From contig JALHPC010000025.1 in NCBI GenBank assembly GCA_022842685.1, positions 1 through 41,159 of the forward strand: a stretch of 41,159 nt of DNA, written 5' to 3'. Positions 1 through 8,225 of this stretch are shown here, in pieces. The stretch comes from Candidatus Kapaibacterium sp. GTDB lineage: Bacteria; Bacteroidota; Ignavibacteria; Kapaibacteriales; Kapaibacteriaceae. Made by a program: the position numbers and the translations under genes. Below the pieces are notes generated by a model. That model was not told the origin of the DNA and did no database searches. It saw only the letters and a list, made by a program, of their open reading frames with translations. Every line of letters starts with the position of its first letter. Positions within the stretch are counted from its first letter, which is position 1.

Positions 1-48
1 GCGATTGAATGCTCTCTCTTCTTCATGTTGGCGCGCATAGCGCGCCCC

Positions 49-72
49 GATCGCGCGCAGCGCGATCCTTTT
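49..72 (+). terminator. Possible intrinsic terminator at left edge
   Basis: A 7-bp perfect stem (49-55 with 61-67, 5-nt loop) is followed by C and four T residues on the plus strand. A shorter GC-only palindrome lies just before it at 31-45. This would fit the end of a plus-strand gene lying left of the window. No coding frame in the first 78 bases can be assigned with confidence. A minus-strand ATG at 25 opens a short frame running out of the window, but it is too short to judge. Confidence 0.4.
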
Positions 73-106
73 CCCTAACGTGAACTGCGCGCAGTGTTAT
101 GTGAAG

Positions 107-190
107 CATCTCGTGCAGCGTCCTGTGTAACGTCCCGCGCAGCGTCCCGTGCAACGTCCCGCGCAGCGTCCCGTGCAACGTCCCGCGCAG
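107..190. repeat. Tandem 12-bp repeat, about seven units
   Basis: Seven consecutive 12-bp units alternate between two forms, cgtcccgcgcag and cgtcccgtgcaa, so the higher-order period is 24 bp. The five central units (131-190) match these two forms exactly and the first two are degenerate. The array lies immediately downstream of the stop codon of the minus-strand HhH-barrel gene. It is open in several frames on both strands, which explains spurious long ORFs here. I see no reason to call it coding. Confidence 0.85.
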
Positions 191-201
191 CGCACGTGTA
201 C

Positions 202-2049
202 CTATTCCCACCGCGAGGCTGCCTCGTCGTCGACGTCGCCAGCGTGGTGATAGCGGGCGCCGCCCTGATGCCGCAGGCGCCACGAGAGCTGGACGTGCAA
301 ACGCCCGTCCGTGGGGCCCGCAAGGGCCTCCCATCCGGTGCCTACCGTGGCAACGTCGTACCGTCGGTGCTGCGTATATGCCACGGCCACGTCCATCCCC
401 CCTGCAACGCTTGCATGGAACTGGCACATTAGCCGCTGCCCCCTTCCCGACAACGCTACACTGCGAATGGTGCCCGGAACTGCTACCTCGCCGATGTATA
501 CCGTGGCGTCCGCCCCGTCAGAAGCAAACGACGTCCACTGGGCCGACGCTCGCCACCAGCTACCCACATAGCGCATGCCTATAGCTATGGCACTGCCCAT
601 GTGACGCCCCCGCACGGCTTCCCACCATGCCCCCGCTCCGTCCAACCGCGCCGTTAGAGTAAGGGGCGTCGATACATGCAGCGCTGCGCTGGCGCGAACG
701 CGCAGACGCTGGCGGTGGGCGGTAACGGTGCGGGTGCTGTCGGACCCGCGCACGCCGTCGGTCTCGCCCTCGTAGAACAAACGCATGCCCACCTGATGCC
801 CACCACGGAGTGGCCATAGCGCCTGTACATCGGCCGTGGCCCCGCGCACGATGCCGGGCACGAAGTAGGTGCGCGTGAGCGATCGACGTACGTCGGCCAC
901 GGCGTCGACGCGCCAGCCGCCAAGCCGCGCAGCACAGCCAACGGTGATGCCGGCCTCGTTGGCAACAGCCGAAGCATCGGTAAGCGCCGCACCAAGCGGC
1001 GCCCTGTAGTCGGCACCTATCCAGCGCATCGCCGCCATCCACCGCGTGACGCCAGCCCGCTGCCACCACTGCAAGGCAGTTGCAACGTCGGCCGTGGGCG
1101 ACCGCGATAGCTCCCATCGGAGAATGCCGCCCAGGGTTGCCTGTCCGTATACCGACGCAGCAATGCCCCCTCGGCCGCCAAGTGAACGAGACGAGGCAGT
1201 TGGTATGGGCTCCTCGTGGCTCCAATGCCACATGGCACCACCCAGTGTTACATCGCCATGCGTCCACTCACCTATGCCTCCCCACACCGTGTGGGTATTG
1301 CGGGCAACAACGCCCAGTAGGCGCACGGCTGATGAAACGGTGGCGTCGATACCGAGGCCTTGCAGATACCCCTCGCGTACCGACGACGTGGAAGGGCGTA
1401 AGATGGCGGTAGCGCCGCGCTGATCGAGCGCCGATGTCCACGGACCCATGGTATTGGCCATGGCGCCCATCGCTAAGCCACAGCCGTAGCTGGGTGCAAC
1501 GTTGCCCACGATGGCGCGTGCCGCACCCAGGCGTACGTCGGCAGCGCCGCCAAGCCAAGCGTCAGCAGCACGTTCGCCGCGCGCAGCCGAACGCACAACA
1601 ACAAGTCGCTGCTGGCCGTGGCGCACGTCAACACGCTCCACATCCTGGCTGGCCCCGCCCTGCCACATGCCTTCGCGTACGCCCCGCGGCTGCTGTAGCA
1701 TCATGCCCACCCGCACGGTAGCCGTGGCTGCCGTAGTATGGCCGGGACTACATTGCAGTGTGGTGCAGCCAAGTAACATCAAGCGCTGAGGAAGCGACAA
1801 GCACAGCGTGTCTGCCACGTGGTTCAGCGTTACGTTGGGCTGCTGGCCAACGATGCGCAGTACTGCGGCAGCCACCCGCTGCGAAAAACCCGGCACGGCC
1901 GTAAGCTCGGCCACACTGGCCGTACGCAGGCATATTGGCTGCAGCCGATACGTTTCTAACGCGTCTGCATCCTGTGCCATGGCCGTGGCTGCCCACGCAA
2001 TCGAACAGGCATAAAGACAGGTACGGCAGGATAGCACATTACAGGGCAT
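202..2049 (-). CDS. HhH (ComEA-like) domain plus outer-membrane beta-barrel protein
   Basis: This is a 615-residue secreted protein. The frame is open further upstream, but the ATG at 2049 directly begins a signal peptide ending near A-M-A-Q, and it overlaps the stop of the preceding gene by 11 bp, so I chose it. Residues about 35-95 read as a ComEA-type helix-hairpin-helix, with the run LRTASVAELTAVPGF and a second hairpin-like half. The remaining roughly 500 residues alternate polar and aromatic/hydrophobic positions with many Gly, Trp and Tyr, as in a large outer-membrane beta-barrel. This architecture is found in Bacteroidota, where its function is not settled; DNA binding or uptake is only an inference from the HhH fold. 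The barrel strand assignments are my reading of composition. Confidence 0.75.
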   Translation of the reverse strand: MPCNVLSCRTCLYACSIAWAATAMAQDADALETYRLQPICLRTASVAELTAVPGFSQRVAAAVLRIVGQQPNVTLNHVADTLCLSLPQRLMLLGCTTLQCSPGHTTAATATVRVGMMLQQPRGVREGMWQGGASQDVERVDVRHGQQRLVVVRSAARGERAADAWLGGAADVRLGAARAIVGNVAPSYGCGLAMGAMANTMGPWTSALDQRGATAILRPSTSSVREGYLQGLGIDATVSSAVRLLGVVARNTHTVWGGIGEWTHGDVTLGGAMWHWSHEEPIPTASSRSLGGRGGIAASVYGQATLGGILRWELSRSPTADVATALQWWQRAGVTRWMAAMRWIGADYRAPLGAALTDASAVANEAGITVGCAARLGGWRVDAVADVRRSLTRTYFVPGIVRGATADVQALWPLRGGHQVGMRLFYEGETDGVRGSDSTRTVTAHRQRLRVRASAALHVSTPLTLTARLDGAGAWWEAVRGRHMGSAIAIGMRYVGSWWRASAQWTSFASDGADATVYIGEVAVPGTIRSVALSGRGQRLMCQFHASVAGGMDVAVAYTQHRRYDVATVGTGWEALAGPTDGRLHVQLSWRLRHQGGARYHHAGDVDDEAASRWE

Positions 2050-2827
2050 GGGTGTACGACAACATGGGGTTCCAACCCAAAACCGAGACGTCGACGCCGA
2101 GCATGACGCCTTGGAATGGTTCGACGTCGACCGACGTCCATATCCGCATGGCCTGCGGCAACGTGCGCAGCACGATGCCTGCCGAACATCCCGGCACAAC
2201 AGGGTACGATGCAGCAGCTATCAGGGCCATTGCGCTGTTGGCATGTTGTAATACATCTGCCGTTACTACCACGTTGTTGATTTCATGACGTATGCCCAGA
2301 CGCAGTTCTAGCGGAGCTGCCGTTGTTGACTGTGGAAGCACCATTGCGTTGCGGACCGTGCATGCCAACCACGTATCCTGCCAACCTTGCCATAGTAGCG
2401 CTACAGAGCAATCGGCACGGACGTGCCACGGAAACCCCGTAGCTCCCTGCATGTTCAGCGTGGCCGAAGCCGCAATCGTGGCGGTTTCGGTAACATCCCA
2501 ACCATGTATCACATGCAGGGCAGCATCCGTCCAACCCGCCGCTAGGCGGCACTGCATCCCTAGGTTCCACCACTGCGAAGTGTCGGCCCACGAATACGCG
2601 CCTCGCGTAAACCAAAGCCCCCTACCTGGTAGACTCGAGGGCGACGTAACCATGGCAAGGGAAGATGCCGACGTAGACGTGCTAAGTGGTAGCGAGGGGC
2701 TTAGAACTGTCGAGCTAGGGGTCCACATCAACGACGTCCACAACTCTGCCTTGGCAGGCACAGCAATCAAATGGCCGGCGAGGGCAATCGTCAGGAACAG
2801 AAGTTGTAGTTTCACACGTCTTATCAA
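2039..2827 (-). CDS. Secreted barrel-like protein of unknown function
   Basis: I do not recognise a named family. The product is about 262 residues with a clear signal peptide (positive start, hydrophobic LLFLTIALAGHLIAV, then A-K-A). The rest is rich in Trp, Gly, Ser and Thr with alternating hydrophobicity, and the C-terminal third looks like successive beta-strands of a small outer-membrane barrel. The start shown is TTG at 2827; a GTG at 2815 gives an equally good signal peptide four residues shorter. Its stop overlaps the start of the HhH-barrel gene, so the two are probably translated together and may form one envelope unit. It is divergent from porD with only 14 bp between them. Confidence 0.6.
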   Translation of the reverse strand: MIRRVKLQLLFLTIALAGHLIAVPAKAELWTSLMWTPSSTVLSPSLPLSTSTSASSLAMVTSPSSLPGRGLWFTRGAYSWADTSQWWNLGMQCRLAAGWTDAALHVIHGWDVTETATIAASATLNMQGATGFPWHVRADCSVALLWQGWQDTWLACTVRNAMVLPQSTTAAPLELRLGIRHEINNVVVTADVLQHANSAMALIAAASYPVVPGCSAGIVLRTLPQAMRIWTSVDVEPFQGVMLGVDVSVLGWNPMLSYTHAL

Positions 2828-2841
2828 ACAAAAGGAATCGT

Positions 2842-3750
2842 ATGCGTACAGTCTCTGGATGGCTCGGAACTGCCCTTGTGGTGTTGGCGGGGTGGAATGT
2901 GACGCTACAAGCGCAGGAATTGGATGCCAACGTCATGGTGAATACCGAGCGTTTGGAGCGCGACCAAGCCGTGGAGCTACGCACCATGGCCAACGATGTA
3001 CGCACATATCTGAACAGCCAGCGCTATACCGGTGCCGACTGGGAAGGCGAGAAAATTCCCGTCGATGTAACGATTTGGGTACTAGGCCGCAATGGTAATC
3101 GATTTTCGGCGCGTGTGGCTGTTGTTTCGAAGCGACTTGTTGCCAATAAGCCAGGAACGGGCAGCGTGATGCTGCGTGTGAACGACCAGCAGTGGGCGTT
3201 TGAGTGGAATTTTAGCCCCACACTTAGCTATCAAACCACACGGTACGACGAGTTTACCAGCGTGCTCGATTTTTATATGTTGCTGGCCATCGGCCTGGAT
3301 ATGGACACGTATGATGACTTAGGGGGCACCGATGCATTCCGGCAAGCACAGGTGATTGCTCAACTGGGCAATGGTGCGGGTGTAGATGCCTTTAAGACGT
3401 TCTACCAGCCCGGCGAATTTACGCGCATGGCACTCGTAACAGAGTTGCTCGACCTGCGGTATCAGGGCTTTCGGCGGTTGCTGTTCGACTACCACGATGG
3501 CATCGATCAGATGGCAGCCAATCGTGCCGACGGGCAAAAAACAGTTGCGGCTGTGCTGGCCGACATGGCCAACTTTAAACGCGAAAAAATCAGCAATCGT
3601 AGCGTGATTATGCAGGCATTCTTTGACGCCAAACACATGGAAATTGCTGATATCTTTCGGGGGGTAAAAGACGAAGCCGTGTGGGCTAACCTGCGGTTTT
3701 TAGATCCCGGAAACACGCAGGTGTACGAATCGGCCCGCAACGGACGATAG
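2842..3750 (+). CDS. porD: PorD/DUF4835 family protein (type IX secretion)
   Basis: This is a 302-residue protein with a signal peptide (to about residue 24, ending L-Q-A-Q) followed by ELDANVMVN. That opening and several internal blocks match DUF4835: a YTGADWEGEKIPVDVTI region, AFEWNFSPTLSY, LAIGLDMDTYDDLGG, RRLLFDYHDGIDQM, and a closing AFFDAKHMEIADIF. PorD of Porphyromonas gingivalis belongs to this family and is needed for type IX secretion, probably in the periplasm or outer membrane. An AAAGGA ribosome-binding site precedes the ATG. The presence of T9SS-type cargo elsewhere in the window fits. The family call is firm; equating it with porD function is inference. Confidence 0.85.
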   Translation: MRTVSGWLGTALVVLAGWNVTLQAQELDANVMVNTERLERDQAVELRTMANDVRTYLNSQRYTGADWEGEKIPVDVTIWVLGRNGNRFSARVAVVSKRLVANKPGTGSVMLRVNDQQWAFEWNFSPTLSYQTTRYDEFTSVLDFYMLLAIGLDMDTYDDLGGTDAFRQAQVIAQLGNGAGVDAFKTFYQPGEFTRMALVTELLDLRYQGFRRLLFDYHDGIDQMAANRADGQKTVAAVLADMANFKREKISNRSVIMQAFFDAKHMEIADIFRGVKDEAVWANLRFLDPGNTQVYESARNGR

Positions 3751-3761
3751 CGTGAGCAATA

Positions 3762-3805
3762 CAACAAACGCCGTGTATGCCGGTTGGCACACACGGCGTT
3801 TGTTG
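3762..3805. terminator. Bidirectional terminator between porD and VOC gene
   Basis: There is a perfect 15-bp inverted repeat (3762-3776 with 3791-3805) with a 14-nt loop, exactly between two convergent genes. It ends 1 bp before the stop codon of the minus-strand VOC gene. The outer part of the stem is A/T-rich (caacaaa/tttgttg), so either strand gives a T-rich 3' side. Confidence 0.85.
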
Positions 3806-3806
3806 C

Positions 3807-4175
3807 TTATGACATAGAGTGAATACCGATGCGGTTGCCCTCGGTGTCGGCAAACATGGCGATAAAGCCAAAGTCGCCAATCGACGTCTTTGGTAGCAAT
3901 ACGGTTCCACCGGCCTTCTCTACACGGCCAATTTCGACGGAAACGTCGTTCGAACCAAAGTAGATAATCGATCCCTCCATAGACGGCGTGTTGTCGTCGC
4001 CCTGTACAAGCGCTCCGCCAGCGCCTGCACCTTCGGGAGAGGAAGCAAACATGTACATCGTCATGCCAGGCATTTCAACAAGTTGAAAACTTGTCTGAAA
4101 CACTTCGGTGTAAAACGCGCGGGCACGCTCGATGTCGATTGTGCCAATTTCGAACCAAACAACAGGATTGTTCAT
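3807..4175 (-). CDS. VOC superfamily (glyoxalase/bleomycin-resistance-like) protein
   Basis: A 122-residue single-domain protein with the paired beta-alpha-beta-beta-beta pattern of the vicinal oxygen chelate fold. It opens NPVVWFEIGTIDIERARAFY, continues with a central MTMYMF strand and an SVEIGRVEKAGGTVLLPKT helix-turn, and closes FADTEGNRIGIHS. Small proteins of this type are often annotated as glyoxalase-like; the substrate cannot be told from sequence. A TATCTTTG box lies 33 bp upstream, so it is probably a single-gene unit. It is downstream of, and codirectional with, the Crp-type regulator. Confidence 0.85.
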   Translation of the reverse strand: MNNPVVWFEIGTIDIERARAFYTEVFQTSFQLVEMPGMTMYMFASSPEGAGAGGALVQGDDNTPSMEGSIIYFGSNDVSVEIGRVEKAGGTVLLPKTSIGDFGFIAMFADTEGNRIGIHSMS

Positions 4176-4207
4176 AACATTGTGCAGAAACGTGATGATT
4201 GAAGCGA

Positions 4208-4215
4208 CAAAGATA
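4208..4215 (-). promoter_or_regulatory. -7 box TATCTTTG for the VOC gene
   Basis: Exact match to the Bacteroidota -7 element TAnnTTTG on the minus strand, in the 73-bp gap upstream of the VOC gene. Transcription would start near 4201, giving a leader of about 26 nt. I found no convincing -33 TTTG partner. Confidence 0.5.
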
Positions 4216-4248
4216 CTGCTACAGTGTTAGCGTTCGGTTTGACTCACG

Positions 4249-4842
4249 TCAAGATCTTGTAATGTTGTCGCGTCGGTGCATTCGAGAACAGACTCGGCTA
4301 AGGGTGCTTTCGTTGACGCCTAAATAGCTGGCAATGGATCGCTGCGACGCGTACAGAACCGCATTCGGATACTCTTGGACAAGGGCAAGGTAGCGTTCTT
4401 GGACGTCCATAGACCGTTCTTGGGTAATGCGCTGCTTTAGGGCCAGATGACGTTGCGTCATCCATGTTCGGCCCCATTCGCGAATCGACTCGTACTGATG
4501 AAATAGCTGCTGAAAGCTGTCGAACGACAGTGAAAAACCGTGGCAGTCTGTAACGGCCATAATCGTCTCGTTCGAGGGAAGTCGAAGGAATAACGACACG
4601 ATGTCGATTGCTATGTGTCCGGCCTCAAAAAACTCGGTCGTCTGATCGCGACCGGTAGGGTCGGTTACGTATGCCCGCATCAAACCATGCGTTAGACATA
4701 TATAGCCATGGGCAGGTCCGCCGGGAGTATGAACCACCTTCCCGGCGCTGACATGAACTGGATGGTGGTGAAGCTCCAGTGCGGCGAACGCGACGTCGTC
4801 GACACTGGCATAGATTTCTCGAAGTGATGGTGTTGCTTGCAT
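4249..4842 (-). CDS. Crp/Fnr family transcriptional regulator
   Basis: 197 residues. The N-terminal part (about 20-120) has the cyclic-nucleotide-binding-fold pattern (KVVHTPGGPAHGYICLTHG, then VTDPTGRDQTTEFFEAGH), followed by a long dimerisation helix around 125-155. The C-terminal helix-turn-helix is at about 163-187, with ASQRSIASYLGVNESTLSRV. There is no Fnr-type cysteine cluster, so oxygen sensing through a 4Fe-4S centre is unlikely. The sensed ligand is unknown. It follows the SbtA-like gene on the same strand after a 72-bp gap, and may or may not be cotranscribed with it. Confidence 0.87.
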   Translation of the reverse strand: MQATPSLREIYASVDDVAFAALELHHHPVHVSAGKVVHTPGGPAHGYICLTHGLMRAYVTDPTGRDQTTEFFEAGHIAIDIVSLFLRLPSNETIMAVTDCHGFSLSFDSFQQLFHQYESIREWGRTWMTQRHLALKQRITQERSMDVQERYLALVQEYPNAVLYASQRSIASYLGVNESTLSRVCSRMHRRDNITRS

Positions 4843-4914
4843 GCGTGCATGAGAAGCGCAGCGACAGAATGTAACAGCCAGCGAGCAACACCGACGCCAA
4901 GGCCTACGTAGCGG

Positions 4915-5877
4915 CTACGATGCGGTAACAATAGCCCAGTACAGGGGCATTCCCAGCGTAATATTGAACGGAAACGTAATGCCTAGGGCCATGGGAATGT
5001 ACAGGCCGGGATCGGCCTTGGGGGCTGCTAGGCGCATGGCAGCGGGAACGGCAATGTAGGAAGCGCTGGCCGCCAGTATGGCAAACATGAATCGGTTGGC
5101 AGGGTCGGTAGTAACAAGAATACTTGCCATTGCTACCAGGCATCCGTTAACGGCAGGTGCTACAATGCCAAAGGCCGTGGCAAACCAACCATACTTACGA
5201 AAGGTTGTAAGCTTGTTGCCCGTGATAAGGCCCATTTCGAGGAGAAAGACGGCAAGGAAGCCCTTGAAGATGTCGGTAGTGAAGGGTTTGATGCCCATGG
5301 CCTGCTGCTCGTCGGCCACGAGGCCAATAACCAAACTGCCAAGAACCATCAGAACCGAGCCATTGGTAACGCCGTGGTGGACCACGCTGCGCATGGGCAT
5401 GGCTTGCTGTTGGTTGTGACTATATAGTCCCATAAGCAACACACCCACAACAATGGCGGGCGATTCCATAAGCGCCATAACAGCCACCATGTGGCCACCG
5501 GCAGCAAGCGACTGCGCTTCGAGGAAACTCGTTGCAGCGACGAATGTTACGGCGCTTACCGAGCCGTAGGCCGCGGCAATTGCTCCGGCGTCATCGGGGC
5601 CTAGACGTCGCTTCAGAACAAAGAACGTATAGGCCGGTATAGCGGCCGAGATAACCAAACCGGCCAGAAGCGACAAATAAATCTCTGTCGTCCACTGGCT
5701 GTGCGCTAGCTCCTGACCGCCCTTAAACCCGATGGCAAACAAAAGGTAGAGCGAGATAAATTTCGACGATGACGCCGGGATTTCTAAATCGCTGCGAACC
5801 TGCACGGCAATAATGCCAAGCAGAAAGAACAGTAGTGTGGGATTGGTAAGATTCGATATGAGTATCTGGGTGTCCAT
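4915..5877 (-). CDS. SbtA-like sodium-dependent bicarbonate permease
   Basis: A 320-residue integral membrane protein with about ten hydrophobic segments. It matches the SbtA family (PF05982): the start LTNPTLLFFLLGIIAVQVRSD, the early LFAIGFKGG, a central AAAYGSVSAVTFVAA, MVAVMALMESPAIVVG, and a C-terminal ASASYIAVPAAMRLA. SbtA of cyanobacteria imports HCO3- with Na+. Homologues in other bacteria are common but mostly uncharacterised. No SbtB (PII-like) partner is visible nearby. The start lies 3 bp after the stop of the C26 hydrolase, so it is very likely translated from the lipid A-region transcript. Confidence 0.85.
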   Translation of the reverse strand: MDTQILISNLTNPTLLFFLLGIIAVQVRSDLEIPASSSKFISLYLLFAIGFKGGQELAHSQWTTEIYLSLLAGLVISAAIPAYTFFVLKRRLGPDDAGAIAAAYGSVSAVTFVAATSFLEAQSLAAGGHMVAVMALMESPAIVVGVLLMGLYSHNQQQAMPMRSVVHHGVTNGSVLMVLGSLVIGLVADEQQAMGIKPFTTDIFKGFLAVFLLEMGLITGNKLTTFRKYGWFATAFGIVAPAVNGCLVAMASILVTTDPANRFMFAILAASASYIAVPAAMRLAAPKADPGLYIPMALGITFPFNITLGMPLYWAIVTAS

Positions 5878-5880
5878 GAA

Positions 5881-6654
5881 CTACACCGTGGGCTGCACCG
5901 AGGGCCCGTTTGGATGGAGAACGGCAAACATCTCAACCTCCATTGCAAAGTGCTGCGCAATGCGCCCCGACAGTGGGTTGCCGAAGTCCATGCGCTCCGG
6001 GTGCCACTGCACGCCCAACAGGAAGGGCTTGCCGCCCATCGTGGCATCGCCCCATTCAATAGCTTCCACAATGCCATCGGGTGCCGCAGCAGCAGCCGTA
6101 AGTAATGGCGCTAGACGGTCGATACCCTGGTGGTGGGCGCTGTTTACCGCTCCGTCGATGGTGCGGCAGATGCGCTGGATAAGCGAGCCGCCCTCGGCTT
6201 CGACGTCGTGTGTGGCGTCGACCCCTTCAATGCGGCGATGCTCAAGGGTAGGCACCTCGTGCGAGGGAATATCGGCGATGAGCGTTCCCCCCAGCGCAAC
6301 GTTGATAATCTGTAGTCCACGGCAGATACCCAACATGGGCATGGCAGCCGTTCGAGCAGCGTCGATAAGCGCCAGTTCTAGCTCGTCGCGGCGTGGGTCG
6401 ACGTCTAAACACTGCTCGCGCTTGTGTGGCTCGCCATATCGCTCTGGATCTACGTCTGGCCCCCCAGTTAACAACAACCCATGGCAGGTGGCCAGCACTT
6501 CGAGGGCCTCGTCGACCGTGGCGCACTGCCAAAGGTCTACCACGTCGATAGCATCGTTCGCACGCCGAAGCCATGGTTCGTAATGGACGTAGTTGGGCGA
6601 TCCGGAGCCTTTTGATAGTGCAACTCTTAGTCGTTGGTCAGTATTCATCATCAT
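5881..6654 (-). CDS. Gamma-glutamyl-gamma-aminobutyrate hydrolase family (C26 / class I amidotransferase-like)
   Basis: 257 residues if the first of three consecutive ATG codons (6654, 6651, 6648) is used; these overlap the end of lpxK by 11-17 bp. The nucleophile elbow MLGICRGLQ puts the catalytic Cys at about residue 111. The His-Glu pair is in VQWHPERM (H218, E220). LLLTGGPDVDPERYG is the usual C26 oxyanion-side motif. PuuD-type members hydrolyse gamma-glutamyl compounds such as gamma-glutamyl-GABA. No other putrescine or GABA genes are near, so the substrate is open. Confidence 0.87.
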   Translation of the reverse strand: MMMNTDQRLRVALSKGSGSPNYVHYEPWLRRANDAIDVVDLWQCATVDEALEVLATCHGLLLTGGPDVDPERYGEPHKREQCLDVDPRRDELELALIDAARTAAMPMLGICRGLQIINVALGGTLIADIPSHEVPTLEHRRIEGVDATHDVEAEGGSLIQRICRTIDGAVNSAHHQGIDRLAPLLTAAAAAPDGIVEAIEWGDATMGGKPFLLGVQWHPERMDFGNPLSGRIAQHFAMEVEMFAVLHPNGPSVQPTV

Positions 6655-7645
6655 CTGTGTCGATTGTGTGTAAGGGGCATCGGTGTCGAAGGTGTTCCAC
6701 AACGCCTACGGCGTTGGCCGTAAGCACGGCCGTGTAGGTGGCCACATGAAGTTCAACGTGCTGTTCGCGAAAATCCGCAAGAAATGGCTCCAGTTTGACA
6801 GCGTCTTTCGACGTCGTAACGATGTGACGTAATCCGCTTGACTGTAACGCCGCAAGAATAGCTCGTACGCGGCGCCTGCTGTACCGTGCATGGTCTGGCA
6901 GGGCAACATGCCGAACAACGTGTGCGCCGGCTTGGGCAAGAGCCGTGGCGAAGCGTTCGGGACGAGCAATCGACGACAGGGCAAGCACTGGGTGGGCAAG
7001 GCAATCGGGGGGGACGCTCGTGATAAACGACACGGTGGCCACAACGGTGTTGGGGCCCACGAGGTGTGCAAGGTCGCCGTCGGAAACGTCGGCCGTGCGA
7101 AGCACGCACGACGCGCGGCGGAGCGCTGCAAGCGGCTCGCGCAGGCGCCCTTCGGGAATGAGCGCCCCATCGAGTGTGGCGCGGTCAACAATAACGACGT
7201 CGGCGTCGCGGCCGAGGGTGCGATGCTGAAAGCCATCGTCGACCACCGCGACAGAGCACGGAAGGTATCCGGCGGCATAGACGGCGGCCTCGGTTTTTAC
7301 GCGGTCCACCACGACGGGCACGCCGCAACGATGGGCCAGTTCGAGTGGTTCGTCGCCGGCCGTTCTCGCATCTGCAAGGATGTGTTCGCCGTCGTGCACA
7401 ACAACCAATCCACGGCCACTGCGCCCGTATCCACGAGCCACGATGGCCGGATGGTGTCCAAGCTCTTGCAGGAGCGCCACCATGAGGGCTGTTACGGGCG
7501 TCTTGCCCGTTCCGCCAGCCAGCAGGTTGCCAACGCTTACCACGGGCACCGTGCAGCGCACCACAGGGCGCTGGCCGGCATCGAAAGCCGCATTGCGCCG
7601 AGCGATGGCATATCCGTACAGTCGGGCTGCAAGCGAGGCAATCAT
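6638..7645 (-). CDS. lpxK: Tetraacyldisaccharide 4'-kinase
   Basis: Phosphorylates the 4' position of the tetraacyldisaccharide-1-phosphate to give lipid IVA, at the inner face of the cytoplasmic membrane. I used the ATG at 7645 (335 residues, starting MIASLAARLYGYAIARRNAAFD), because the longer open frame runs into the upstream gene and adds non-family residues. The P-loop GGTGKT is at about 44-49, followed by HHPAIVARGYGR, VVVDRVKTEA and VAVVDDGFQHRTLGRD, all LpxK hallmarks. Its start lies 13 bp after the DUF374 gene, and lpxB precedes that. Confidence 0.93.
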   Translation of the reverse strand: MIASLAARLYGYAIARRNAAFDAGQRPVVRCTVPVVSVGNLLAGGTGKTPVTALMVALLQELGHHPAIVARGYGRSGRGLVVVHDGEHILADARTAGDEPLELAHRCGVPVVVDRVKTEAAVYAAGYLPCSVAVVDDGFQHRTLGRDADVVIVDRATLDGALIPEGRLREPLAALRRASCVLRTADVSDGDLAHLVGPNTVVATVSFITSVPPDCLAHPVLALSSIARPERFATALAQAGAHVVRHVALPDHARYSRRRVRAILAALQSSGLRHIVTTSKDAVKLEPFLADFREQHVELHVATYTAVLTANAVGVVEHLRHRCPLHTIDTDDDEY

Positions 7646-7658
7646 GGTGCAAATCTCG

Positions 7659-8225
7659 CTAGGATAGCAGAGAATTGAACGCTGTAACGGCAGCGTCGAC
7701 GTTGGCACGTTCGTCGGACACAACCGCCATGGCGGGATGAACAACAACGGTAACGCGAGAAAACGGCAGTGGAATGCGGAACGCATCCCAGGAGCGTAGC
7801 GTGATGGCAGCGCCGAAGTGGACGGAGAGCGGAGTTACCGAGCAGTGGCAGCGAGCGGCAGCAACAAAGGCGCCGGCCTTAGCGCTATGGGCCGGGCCCC
7901 GGGGTCCGTCTGGCGTCATCGCCACCATACGTCCGTTGCCCAGCGCGTCGATCACGCCGTCGAGCGCCTGGCTGCCGCCGCGGCTCGACGAGCCGCGAAC
8001 CACGCTATATCCCCAGGCCTCAAGTAGGGCCGCCAGCATATCGCCGTCGTGGCTGGCGCTGCACAGTCCTACCGGACGTTGCCGCCGCAGCACATACCAC
8101 ACTGGCAGCATAGCTCCATGCCAAAACGCCATTACGGTAGGGGGCGCCGGCAGCACTCCATGCAGTCGGACGCGCCACGTTGCGGCCAACAGGCGCAGGC
8201 CGTTCACGACAAGCCAGCGTTTCAT
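7659..8225 (-). CDS. DUF374 lysophospholipid-acyltransferase-like protein
   Basis: A 188-residue protein of the DUF374 family (PF04028) within the LPLAT superfamily. The motifs are FWHGAM (H36), SASHDGD near 57-62, VVRGSSSRGG at 76-84 and MTPDGPRGP near 103-111. Members are often encoded beside lipid A genes, as here between lpxB and lpxK. A role in acylating a lipid A or related intermediate is the natural inference, but the acyl donor and acceptor are not shown. The ATG overlaps the lpxB stop by 4 bp (ATGA), indicating translational coupling. Confidence 0.88.
   Translation of the reverse strand: MKRWLVVNGLRLLAATWRVRLHGVLPAPPTVMAFWHGAMLPVWYVLRRQRPVGLCSASHDGDMLAALLEAWGYSVVRGSSSRGGSQALDGVIDALGNGRMVAMTPDGPRGPAHSAKAGAFVAAARCHCSVTPLSVHFGAAITLRSWDAFRIPLPFSRVTVVVHPAMAVVSDERANVDAAVTAFNSLLS

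Noticed and set aside
94..432. Open frames on both strands across the tandem repeat (about 112-134 residues)
   Set aside because: Their sequence is the translated 12-bp repeat (RAASRATS, RGTLHGTL) plus antisense of the HhH-barrel gene; no start signal or family resemblance.
6890..7678. 262-residue plus-strand open frame
   Set aside because: Lies fully antisense to lpxK, whose motifs and length are secure; GC-rich codons keep the reverse frame open.
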